From Fratercula arctica (Eukaryota > Chordata > Aves > Charadriiformes > Alcidae): 64,000 nt of DNA. Positions 10,606-22,600 of the stretch are shown in pieces. The translations under genes were made by a program, and so were the position numbers. The notes under the pieces were generated by a model. The model searched no databases, was not told the DNA's origin, and worked only from the letters and a program-made list of their open reading frames with translations. How positions within the stretch are numbered: position 1 is the stretch's first letter; each line of letters begins with the position of its first letter. The stretch lies in assembly GCA_947846985.1 (NCBI GenBank), contig CANTUZ010000025.1, forward strand, positions 19,590,100 through 19,654,099, read 5' to 3'.

Positions 10606-13600
10606 CATATCCATTTTAGTGTTTCCCATACCATGGATACAACCAGAAGCCAAAGGTATGAGGTTCATGGGGCTTAGAGCTGATTTATTGGCACGGCAGG
10701 GCAAGGCCTACAGACGAAGCCATGCTACTAATAATTAATAAGATTTTCTGCCTTCCATGTTTGTTATAGCCTCCTTTCTGCCCCATCATGTTCTCCTTAT
10801 GTAAACCCCTCCAACCCACTGCTATCTTGTCTTCCTTTTGCTTCATAGCTCTGCTGCCACATACTAATGGCCAGTTACATTTTGTTCAAAACCAAGTATC
10901 TCAAGCTATTCAATAAATGGTAAGAAATTACTATCTTTCCCCCTCCTCTGCTTTTTTTTTTTTCATCCTGTATTGCATTCTCTGTGGAATCACAAACAAA
11001 TCATTGGTAATGGGCATTTATTCCCCCCTGCACCCATGACAAATGAGAGTGACATTATGGGTCCTTAGCTGCTAGTGGCTACAAAATGGTTTAAAACCTA
11101 CTGGGTCCATTCAGAGCAAAGCCTGCAGTTATTTTTATGGGCATAGATTTTGATAAATCCATCCCTTTTTTTTTTTTTCTTGGGGGAGATTCCAATGATT
11201 CCACAGGTTAAAAAAACATCAGAAATTTTGGCTCACCAATGCAAAGAGGAATTGTCTGTAGGATGAATATGAGGAGAGGAAGGGGAGCTGACCCCAGTGT
11301 GTTTATAGTCACTTCACCTTCATCCACCAGCGTCTCAGAGGAACACTTACATATACACCATTTATAGAGTCTCATATCCAAGTTTGCTCTTGGGAGACAG
11401 AGGCAAGAAAGCTGCATCCTCACAGAACAGCACCTAAATTAATTACAGGAGTGATGCCCCTTATCTCAGTCACAACCAGATGCTAATGCAGCCATATACC
11501 GCTTTCAAAACCCTGCCAACTGTCCCCGCAGAGCATCCCCCCAGCCCACTGGCTACTGGCCTAGTGCAGTTCCTCCTGCCATGGATGTGTGGAACAGAGC
11601 AACACCAATGGGATTTTGGGCGACCCTTACAGTCCTCCTAATGGGACAGGGATGCAGTGCACAGAGGAGATGGCATTAGTTGGAGGTAAGGGGCTGATCT
11701 CCTGTGATACTTTGGCTGAATTTGCATCTGAATCTGAGTCAAAGATGGGGAATTACCTGCATGCTCAACTAAACAAAAAGTGGCCATCTTTCCCATCACA
11801 GTGCATAAGGCTTAGGTGATCTCTCTCTCCTCCAAGAAAACATTGAATTGGTCGGGCTTTATTGCAGAGGTAAGCTCGGTCCCTGAAATGGTGCCTGTCT
11901 GTGAGAGAACAAGAGTACTTTGACAGGTACTTAAATAGTGTTTAAATGAAAAAAAAACATCTGTGGAAACTATAAACCTGTATTGCTTCCAAATGTGTGA
12001 CTTGAAATCGTTTGTGGTGGCCTCACATTCAAGAGCAATGAGAGGTCTGGAAAGAGGATACCAGATGAGCATTGCTACTACCAACAGATCAGGGAGGTTT
12101 CCCCCTCTCAACCCAAATTGTAGGGTTGCCATTTAGCAGTCACCCGCTCAGGACCCAGCAGGGACAAAATCCTCATGTTCGCACCCCAAGAGCTCAAATC
12201 CCAGCAGCTGAGCCCATCGAGGGACTGCTTGGACGGAGATGAGTGACTGCCGGCTCTGGGCCATGTTTCCAGGATCAAAAGCTGCCTCTGCCTACTGGTA
12301 ACCCTCACCAGGAAGGCTTCATCGGGTGGTGGGGCAGCAAAGGGTTGCATCTCACTTTTCTTACCTAGTATTTTGCAGTATTTAAACTGGAAAGGCCATA
12401 TTATAAATGCAGTGGTAGGTGCAGCAAAAAAAGTGAAATTAATTGTCAGCTGAGACCACCCAATGTTTTGAGACGGGACATGATCAGTTCTGTGTTGAGG
12501 ACGTTTTGGAGAACCTGATGATAATTTCTTTACCTCAAGCTCCTGAGTGACCTTTGGGGAGCCCAGAAATCAAGAGCTTACTATTTTCTCTGAAAACAAT
12601 TGAGTTTTCCAGTCTTTACATGTTCAGGCTTCAGATACCAATGAATTATTTGTGAAGGTCATGTTGGATTTGTGGGACAACATTAGCACTTGCCTCCAAG
12701 GGAAGCAAGCCTTCTGTCAGGAAATTTCTTTGAAAAATGGATTATTATTGCTATTATTTTCACGGGATATGTAATTCAGTAATGCTGGGTGAGTGCTGGG
12801 TTGGTAGGCTAGATGTTTGTGTTGGATATTTCACCTCTGGCAATTACTGGCTTTGTATTAGGAGACCTTCAATGTGGACACGTCTGACAAGGAAATACAT
12901 TTGAGATCTCCCAATAGCACTTTATAGTTGTTTCAAATAAATAAATGAGGACTTATCTTCCCCGGATCCTGATGAGGTAGTCAGCAGCTTGCAGCAGATG
13001 ATAGATAGATTGTCACCTACACAGAAATGCCAAATATCCTCCAGGCCCAGGAGAGGGAGATCACTTACTGCAAGGCTGCTGAGAGTTTAACGAGCTAACA
13101 AGGAATAAATATTCAACATGGAGTTTTTCCAGGGGTTATTGACATGATGGTCTTTTGCCTCGATTTAAAAACAGAGAAAAAAAAATCAACTTGCTGATCA
13201 TTATGTTTTGTTTTCATCTTATTAAGGTTTAAATGTAACTTCTTGTAAACGCCAGTGACTTGTTTATTTTACTTTGAATTATCATGTCACGGAAACCTAC
13301 CTTTCATTTTCAGGCAGAGCCTCAAAATTCAGTATCATGATTAATAAAATATGAAGAGTTTATGCTATCTGTTTCTCATGGTTTGAAAGAACAATTTTCT
13401 GTTCCTGAGAAGACAGGTAACACTGCTAAGGAAAATAGATGTATTTTTCTCTCTCTCTTTGCTAAGGCACCGGACTAGGGAATGAGATACATGGACAGAA
13501 ATCTCAGCCCTGCCAGAGACTTTCTGGGTGGCATTGGTTGGATTCAAATGACATAACTTTACATATCCTAAAGTCATGTCACATCTGAGACAGTCATCTG

Positions 13601-16600
13601 AGGTCTTTCTTAGACAGCTCACTGGAGATGCTGGTTTGTTGGCTATCGATGGAGCCTGGAATCAGTAGACACTTGGATGTCTAAGTTAGATAAAATGAAC
13701 CCTTCTCTTCATAATTCAGTCCTTCTCCGAACTCCTTCTGTTAAATGAGGGTAACAGTCTTTCCTTTTTACCCATTCTTCTGGAACCCCCTCAGGGCTTC
13801 TCAGTCTCAGCACGTGCTGCCCAGTGCGGTTATGCTCTGATCCTGGTACAGTCCATGAGGTCTCACTTGCATTTCAGATGATAGTAGTAATGATAATCAA
13901 GTTCTAAGTCACTACTTCAATGGGAGCTTGTTACTTGTAGTGCATGTGTATTGTACATATATACTACACATGTACTATATACAAGATTAAAATAACATCC
14001 CCTGAACATCAGTTTTAATGAGTTTCATGCCTGAAACACAAATTATAAAGTGAATGTGAACATCTAATCAGAATCTAGACATTAGCATGGCATCCTGTGG
14101 ATACTTTGAGAACTATGAAAACAGGATGCTTACATATATGTACAAACATAATGCATGACATAGCACATAGAAATAAGATATGTTTTTTGATTCTGATATG
14201 TAACACGTTAGGACTCACGTTGTCTAGCTTCTTTCCACTGTTGTAAAGACAGTTTTATTTATTTTTAAATTAAGTCCAAGATTTTCAAGTAAATGAATGG
14301 TTCCAGAAGGTTTAATTTAAGACAACAAACTCATTCATCATGATGGCATCATGAGAAGCTAGAAGTTCTGCACAAACCTACTCTTTGGGCCCCAAAATGC
14401 AAAACAACAGAACAAAGCTTTCCACTCACTTTTTCATGGCAAACAGAGAATCGGGGGCATGCAGAGGAGTTTCTTTTAATTTGTTTGGTTGCTTTGGACC
14501 TGTTCTAATCAAGGGCTTTTCCTAGCTGCTCCCTTTCCCCCTCCCGCAAAACTTTCCAGACTCCCTTGTGCTTCTCTCCTCTTTCCTTTTATTTATTTAA
14601 TTTGTGAAAAGAACCGAAGGGGGTCCCCAACATCCCATCACCTAGGAGAGCTGGTTGCCCTACAGGGCTGCAGATGCCAGACAGAAAGGACTCAAACAGG
14701 CAGCGGTGAGGCAAGGCAAGCATTATCAATCATTCAGCATGTTAAAAGAGAAGGAGGAGCAAGAAAAAGAAGGAGAGTGAAGGCGGGGAGCAGAGTAGGG
14801 GGAAAGAGTCTGAGCTGAATTGGAGGAATTTCCTCCCCCCTGGTTGCTGAAGGGAGGTTTTTTGGACATCTGCCCAGACACATGACGAGTTAAAGAAGCA
14901 GGATAAATTCTGGAAGAATGAATGGAGGGAGAGGAGGGGTCAGAAAGACAGAAGGGAGCGTGGGCTATGGAGGGACAATGGCAGCTATGGGGACAAAAGA
15001 GGTCTATGGGGGGAGATCGCAACAGCAGTGTATGCGTGTGGCATTTTTTCTTCTTTTTCCTGATGGATATTTCAAACATTCATTCCTTGTAGGGCATTAT
15101 CATAAAGCAGTGAGACCTCTCTGTTGGATGGTGAGAGGCAGCTTGTTGTCTCTTGAATCTTCTTCTGTATTGCCTGGAAGAGACAGGTACACGAGCGAAT
15201 GGAAGTTATAAACAAGCAGGCTGCATCAGGGCTGTCAAACACATTTTGAACAGCAAGGGTGATATGATTGTTTGAGCAAAACTCATTGTAGGCTCTCTCT
15301 ATCTCCTGATGTCTCCAGGCAAGGTTGCATGACCTTCTGAAAGATTCACTGAGCCTGGAAATTCATGAGCATGATTCAGAGTATAGATGGGCAAAATTGT
15401 GTGGTTAGCTTGGATAACCTGGCCAAAAGGTCAGATAAATTATTTTGTCTGCAGCAGACCTGGGATGTGCAGGTCACACTCTGGAGTCTTGTTCCCATCC
15501 ATGCTTTCTCAGTCCCCGTGACTTCAGGATGTCACTCCCTCAGCTTTCTTGGTTTAGCTGTTCATCCAAAAGATCTCTAGCCCTGTTGGATTACAGATGT
15601 GTGTTAGGACCCACTCAGATGACGAGGCAGCCAGCAAAACTGGGCTGGCAGCAATCCCTGTCCAGAAGAGCCAGCTTGACATAGATTGGTAGTAGTTACC
15701 CCTTCCTCATATCTGCTTCAGCCAAAAAAGTTTGTCCGTCCATCCTCTCAGGTCTCTGCTGGCCTTAAGAGCTATGAATCTGTGAATTTCTCTAAATTTG
15801 CTAAGGGGTCTGTATAGCATCTTATGTACCCCAGGTAGATAGCCACAAGGTACCTCTGTGAACGTCCTTCCAAACCCAATGGCTCCGGTTATGAGCCCTG
15901 TTTCCTGAAAAGCAATCGCAGTCTTGTGCTCTTGAAGCAACTTCTTGTAGGATGAATCTTGGTTGTGCCACCATTCTCTTGTGTTACATTGATAAATTTA
16001 TGAATTTTTTTAAACTTTAAGAGTTCCCTAGTGTGACCAAATCTTACCCAGAGCTTGAATTGGTAGGGCTAATTAAAGTACTACAAGGTAAAACCTGTGT
16101 TAGCTCAGAGTCTGCACCCATAAAGCTGTTTTTTTCAGCTGCTGCAATTTCAGATTTGAGCAAGGTCACTTTTCATAATACATAATTATGCAACAGCAGA
16201 TGAGATCTCCCAATGTGAAGAGTTGAGACTTACTGAATAGGCCTGGGGAATGCACCTGGGTTACACTGATTTTTCAGTACAGAAGTCTAAGCATATTCTC
16301 TCTAGCTTCACACTACTTTCATGCAATAGCAATGCCTTTCACTCATGCCAGTGCAATACACAGATTTCTTAAATGATAACTCTTTGGTAAATGCACTAAT
16401 TAACTCACTGAAAGTCCAGATTACCTGGAAGCTGAAGTTTGATCCGCTGTGACAGATTTTATCACCTCTATGTTCATTGCATTGTCTGCTCTCTTTTGGT
16501 CCAAAAAAATGTCAGAGTCATCTGCTACCAAGGCTTGCCTACAAGTTTCATGGTATCTTTTCCAGAAGTAGTGACTACTACAAGGCTGTTTAAGGTAGAA

Positions 16601-18168
16601 ATTTTCTCCTTCTGAGATTTTAGCAAGTAGAAGACTCAAGAGTATGCTTGATCCATTTGTTATAATCACTGTCATTGTCACACTTAGTATAACTAAAAAT
16701 ATTTCCATTGCTACAAATTGTAGTTAAATTGGCTTGATGGAAATAGAGTATCCCTCTTCCCACCTTGAGAAACAAATAGACGTATCCCCAGAGCAGTTTA
16801 AAATATAACATTTTGATCATTCACATAGAACAAACATTGGTTTAACTCTTTCCTGGGTAAGTTGTTCTAATCCCCAAGCTAAGCTTGGAGTAGCTAAGCT
16901 TGAAAAGGAAACATGAACAAACAGGGTTTGCACCTGGAATAATCATTATCATCTTTTTGTACTGGGATACAGTAGCTTAAAAAGAAGTAATGGAAGGCAA
17001 TAGTTACATTTTGACTGCACGTAGCCTATGTTGAAGCTTGCACAGGTATATTCATTCAGTTGTTTCATTTATCTTCAGTGTAATAACACTTGCTTGGTAA
17101 CGAAAGGTCCAATTAGACATTCAAATTAGTTCATGTTTTGCACAACTGAAATGCAGTTGAGCTGCAAAATACAAAATCTGAAGTTAAAAAAAGTCCCCAG
17201 CTTTGGTGCTATTGGGAATTTTGGGGATCCGGACAAGCCAGATATTGGCCAAATGTCAGTAGGTAATGTTTAAAAAGGCCAAAAATATAGCCTTAAGCTT
17301 TTAAATGTTGTAAACTGGAAAAGTTGTAGGAAAAGCTTCTGCTCCCAGGAAACAAGGACACTTAAGGCTAACCTAGTCTAAGGGCTGGACTGGAAAACCT
17401 GCGAGAAGCGTGAGTCAAAGAAATGGATAAAACACTGAAATGAAGCCTTTGCATGAAAGCTGGAACTTAAAAAGGTTCCAACTTGTACTGTTCCTCCAAG
17501 GCAAATCAGTCCTCCATTTCTCACAGCCATCACAAGGGAGCTTTTAGGAGCATTGGCTTCACTTTCATAAAGGTTATGAAAACTGTTCAGTCAGATTTTG
17601 CAGGTTGTTTTATTTTTGTGGGTAAAATCAGGTTGGTGAGGGACAATTTTTATTAGAACATGGAGACTTGCACATCGAGGTTATTAATTGAGCATTCCTC
17701 CTTGGTGTTGTGCTTGTGCTCTGCATAGAGGTGGGACTCAGTCTGGTTCCTCCTGCTGTCATACTCCCAATAAGCAGGATTTTAAAATTTAGGTTTACTT
17801 CTATTTTCAATGGACATGAGAAAAGGCTTGCTCCCTCACTGTTGGAGCTGTTCAAGTTGAAAGTTGGGAAGCACCTTGTGGCTTGCACAGCTGTGCTGTA
17901 CCACCTGCTGCAGACCTGGGAGAAGATTTCAGCCTCCAGGCTTTCTGGCCCTTTCATACTTGGCTTTATACTCACTTCAATATTATAGATAAAAATAAGC
18001 GTGAAAATAGAGGAGAGCATTCAGAAAAGGCAACTTAGCTTTAAAAAAATCACTTATATTAGCCATCCGACGTCAAAGTTTTAATGCTTGTCTGTACAAC
18101 CCAGTATAGATTTGGTACCAGGACAACGCTCCATGTTTTATCAATGTAATATAACAATAGTAAGTCAT
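10606..18168. other. Unique sequence without recognised gene
   Basis: About 7.5 kb with no recognised exon. It contains T runs (about 10967-10977 and 11166-11179) and a polypurine zone at about 14740-14803 followed by further purine-rich sequence to about 15010. The open frames here are short and show no family resemblance that I can see. Confidence 0.6.
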
Positions 18169-18829
18169 ATAATCATAGAATGGTTAGAGTTGGAAGGGAC
18201 CTTGAAGATCATCTAGTTCCAACCCCCCTACCCTGGGCAGGGACACCTCCCACTAGACCAGGCTGCTCAAAGCCCCATCCAACCTGGCCTTGAACACTTC
18301 CAGGGAAGGGGCATCCACAGCTTCCCTGGGCAACCTGTTCCAGTGCCTCACCACCCTTACATTAATGAATTTTTTCCTGATATCCAATCTCAATCTACCC
18401 TCTTTCAGTTTGAGGCCATTACCCTGTGTCCTATCATTACACTCCCTGATAAAGAGCCCCTCCCCATCCTTCCTGTAGGCCCCCTTTAGGTACTGGAAGG
18501 CTGCTATAAGGTCTCCCTGGAGCCTTCTCTTCTCCAAGCTGAACAACCCCAACTGTCTCAGCCTGTCCTCATAGCATAGGTGCTCCAGTCCTCTGATCAT
18601 CTTCATAGCCCTCCTCTGGGCCTCCTCCAACAGGTCCATGTCCTTCTTGTGCTGAGGGTTCCAGAGCTGGATGCAGTACTCCAGGTGGGGTCTCACCAGA
18701 GCAGAGGGGCAGAATCACCTCCCTCAACCTGCTGGCCACAGTTCTTTTGATGCAGCCCAGGATATGGTTGGCTTTCTGGGTTGTGAGCACACATTGCTGG
18801 CTCATGTTGAGCTTCTCATCCACCAACAC
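18169..18829 (-). mobile_element. CR1 LINE, 5'-truncated (about 660 bp)
   Basis: On the minus strand this fragment ends with the CR1 3' block (GGTTGGAACTAGATGATCTT region) and a short ATTCTATGATTATATG-like tail, and extends upstream through the C-terminal part of the reverse transcriptase ORF. The 5' truncation is near CACCAACACAG at 18820-18829. There are no clear target-site duplications, as usual for CR1. Confidence 0.93.
18253..18696 (-). pseudogene. CR1 ORF2 C-terminal part (RT thumb and tail)
   Basis: About 147 residues open to the natural ORF2 stop. It includes the conserved [30 protein letters not shown] and HWNRLPRE segments found in all CR1 copies of this window. Upstream, codons continue in another frame (18569-18829), so an indel separates them. 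The catalytic palm domain is lost by 5' truncation, so no activity is expected. Confidence 0.88.
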
Positions 18830-19093
18830 AGTTCTGTTAATTAGGATGCCTTTAAAGATAATTTCTTCCCATTCTCATACAACTGCACTCTAGAGGCATT
18901 TTTAACCTTAGTATAATTCTATCCACATAAAAGCAGTGCAACTTCTGCATGGTGACTAATCCTTATCTAAGTAAGTTTAAGGCAAAGATGACTAGTTGGT
19001 GTCTCAAGGCTATGTTAGGTTGCACAGTGTGATGTTTACCTGGTGCCAAAGAATTCTGTGCGGTCAGTGAGTCAATCCACCAAGTATATTGGA

Positions 19094-19653
19094 TGTTTTC
19101 ATGGTTTGGGCCAGGTTGGCCAATGACAAGACAACAGATGCACTCCCCCACCTCTTGTTCCAAGGAGAGGAAGAAGAGAGATAAAAAAATAAACTACTTT
19201 AATGAAATATTAATAATAAAATAAAAAGGATATAATGAAATAAATACAATATATAAATATACACAAAACCATATCAAGCTCACAGAGAGATGTCACTGGC
19301 AGGCACTGTGAAAGCTCCAGACTGGACTCAGTCACAAATGGGAACTGGAACACACTGACCAGGATCAAAAGGCAGATGAGCTGACAGGATCCTCCTCAGA
19401 TACCAGCTGTTGAAGAAAAGTCTTTAGGAAGGAACCAACCTGATCCCTTTGGCCCCTCAGCTTTTATATTGAGCAGCAGATGAGCTGGAATACACTATTG
19501 GTCAGTTTGGGTCACCTGACCTGTCCACAGGTGCAACCTCTCCACAGGGTAAACAGCCAGGTCAACTGACCCTGGTTGCCACAGCAACAAATGTAAGCAA
19601 GAGCCTCTCTCACTGAACAGAAAGTTGGCTCTGCTTTACCCCAAACCAGAACG
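19094..19653 (-). repeat. Solo LTR of a second ERV family (LTR-B)
   Basis: Read on the minus strand this 560-bp unit starts with (C)GTTCTGGTTTGGGG, close to a TGTTCTGG terminus, and ends ACCATGAAAACA. It contains a TATAAAAG box followed by GCTGAGGGG and is AT-rich toward its end. The same unit, split by a CR1, recurs on the plus strand at 56251-58457. The ends resemble those of LTR-A (TGTCCTGG...CCACGACA). No internal retroviral sequence adjoins it. The right flank is a GT microsatellite, so no target duplication can be read. Confidence 0.75.
19461..19468 (-). promoter_or_regulatory. TATA box of solo LTR-B
   Basis: TATAAAAG on the minus strand, at the place where the copy at 56592 has AATAAAAG and LTR-A has ATTAAAAG. 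Its conserved position supports a role as the LTR core promoter; present activity is unknown. Confidence 0.55.
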
Positions 19654-19676
19654 TGTGTGTGTGTGTGTGTGTGTGT
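19653..19676 (+). repeat. (GT)12 microsatellite
   Basis: Twelve GT units immediately abut the LTR-B terminus. Confidence 0.9.
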
Positions 19677-22600
19677 AAGTAAGGCAGTATAGATTCGGAT
19701 TGCATCTGCTTAAGGTTTACTAATTCATTATAGCTCTGTGCATGCCCATCTGAGAATAAAAGTGGCCCCTAGCACAGAAAAGTTGGTCACCCCTTCAGAG
19801 CATTGACCTAATGCACCTCCTCTGTCCAGGGAGGTGGAAGAATACTGGTTCTTGAGTAGAAGTGAGTGTTTCCAAGCCAGAATGATACATACTATAATCA
19901 TAAATGAGGGTGGACATTCATTTTTCCTCCCTGTTTTCATATGGGCTGGTTTTGTCTCACAAAGTCAGTATCCAGCTCTATGTATATAAATACATATTAC
20001 ATTATGGCTCACTCCCAGAATGGATCAAATCATATACACATCCCTGCTGGCTCTTTTTCTGATGATGGTTGACTCAATGACTGAGCCTCAACCCCTTGTT
20101 TACTGTCTACTACTGATATTTAGCTTAGATATAGGTATTCAGTGTAAAGAATGGGCTGGCTTCTTTAACCAGCCAGGAGATTGACCTGCCTGCCCAGAGA
20201 CTGGAGTTGACAGTGTCCTTTGTTGAGCTCTGATTACAACAGTGCTGGCAGAGCCGCCATTGTGTTTGGCGCTTGGTGGTTTCTGATTTGCTTCGCAGTG
20301 CTGTACACTGAAATGAAAAACATCTGGTCGACTCACACGCTCTGTTTAGACTGGTTACACAAATGCATGATATTATGCAACCCACACCTGTGATCCTATT
20401 TCTCCCTCTTCTGAAGCATTTCATATTTTGCTTTTAATCACATCGGACAGATAGCTGGATGGCTTCCAGGTGCCGTTTCTCAGATGGCGAGCCTTGTTGC
20501 TTGACCCATCAGTACAGGTCAGCCTGCCACCACCTCATTGTTTTGTAAGAACGCCTTGTGTCTTTTTTGCTTCCCTACCCATGAAGCCGAGCAGCACTAG
20601 CTCGTGCCAAGAGACCAGCTGTGGAAGTTGGTGAAGTTCTTCCTGAAGCACAATGAGCTGTTTCAGGCAGGGTGTTTAGCTTGCTTATTCCTTGGGCTTT
20701 TCCCCTTTGATAGTGCAGGCTTTCCAGCAGGCAGGGCAGATCTGATAACCCTTGTTCCCCGGCTCCAGGCAAGTCTGCCTGTCCCCTGACACTTGCACGA
20801 GATGCATGAGATGCAAGATGCTTCACCTGGGGGAAGCAGTACGATGCATCGTGACAGGAGGAGTTCAGCACAGGATTTCTGATGGTTTTGCTCCTATCGT
20901 CCTCTTTGGTGTGCTTTTGGTAAATCGGTCAAATGTGCGTTTCACTGGGCTGTCTTTTCAGCTCTGAAGTGAGCAGGTTTTCTGAGCGGAGCGATTGTCA
21001 ACAGAAAATGGCAGCAGTGCCCACTGGCTTTCCACCAGGCTCACGGCAGTTGAAAATCAAGTTTAGTAGCTCAAGCTCTGTAAGTTCATCTTTTAATTAA
21101 AACACATAATTTAATGTTAGAGACCTCATTCTCCGAGAAGGGTACCATGATAAATGCCCGCATCTGACCTGGATTGATGAAAATTGGCATATTGCCTCTG
21201 TTACGTTAGAGATAGCAAACCCAAACTGACTTATCATTATAACCATTTGCCAAGCAGACAGAGGCACTGTCTTCATCTCAGATATAAAAAAAATGAACTA
21301 ATGTTCATTGGAGTTGACTTATTTTATATGTAAACTGATGCAACAGCATAGTGTGACCATAGGAAGAGCTGTTGAACATGAGCCTCCATACTGTGACATC
21401 AAATCATGCAAGGCTGTCTGCAAAAAGCTGTGTGGGGACAGTGCTCAATGGGCTATCTTAAACTCCATCTCTGAAGACTCCAAATTACTGCCACTGTCTA
21501 TGGATTAGATGGTATCTGATCAGAATTCCTCCTCCTTTATATATGTGTGCACTTCTATGTCTGCACATGCAAACATATAAGCAGCACTTAATACATGGAA
21601 GGGAGGCTAATGAAAAAAACCTAATTAGTGTCTGTTATCTCAAGAGCTCATGCTGTTTTTTTCCACTGCACAGTTCCTGCCTCCTTTATAAGGATTTCCT
21701 CTTTATCCTGTGGTAGACTTTGCTATAATCCTGGGCTTTGCCAGCTGAGATGGAGGGATGGCTCCTTTAATTTGCTTGGAAGTGGTCCAGTCATTGGAGT
21801 CTGGATAGCTCTGGTTCATATCTTAATAATTTTTATGCCTTCACATGAATTTTTCAAATGGGAAATACCCTGATGAGCCCCTGGCAGCTCTTGGCTGGCA
21901 ACTTCCCTGCTCCATTGAGGCAGCCAAGGAAACCTCATACTCCAAGCCACGAGGACTTCTTCTTCCATTCAGGTTTTAGCTCGGAGGTGCATGCGCGTAT
22001 GTGCATGCAGAGGCGCAGGCACACACTGCTTGATTCACTAATTCTCTCATCCCCCTTTCACCTATTAGTGTCCTTTGAAGGATCAGGTTATCTTGCCAAT
22101 GGAAATATATGAGCTCGCTGTGTGATATAGCATAACTGCAACAGCAGATCATATAATTTTCCCCTGAAGGCTTGTTGCAGACTATGTCGAGTCATTTATA
22201 TTTATGACAGCTTGAGGGTGATTTAGTGCGACCTCACTTTGATAAAAGCCATTTAGAGCTCATAAATATGGGTGACACACTGCCTTCTCGGCTGGGATTT
22301 TGAACAGAGAGCTGCATTTGCATTCTCATTGAGCTTTTATTGTTTGGGGGGGTAAGAAAGGGAAGGAGCAAGAGAAAACAGGAAATGGAAGGAGTGTGTG
22401 AAATGCAAAAGGACCCTTGAGAAACGAAGGATGCTGCTGCGCTTAGAGCATCTCTAGCTTGAAGCACCTGTGATGCCCCCTCCTCTCCACATCTCCTCTT
22501 GGGCATGGGGTGAGGTGAAGCTCCACTCACCCCAAGAGGATCAGCCAGTGGGAGAAGCAGATTCTCCAGATCAGGGAGGACATGAATTTAGCACTTAATT

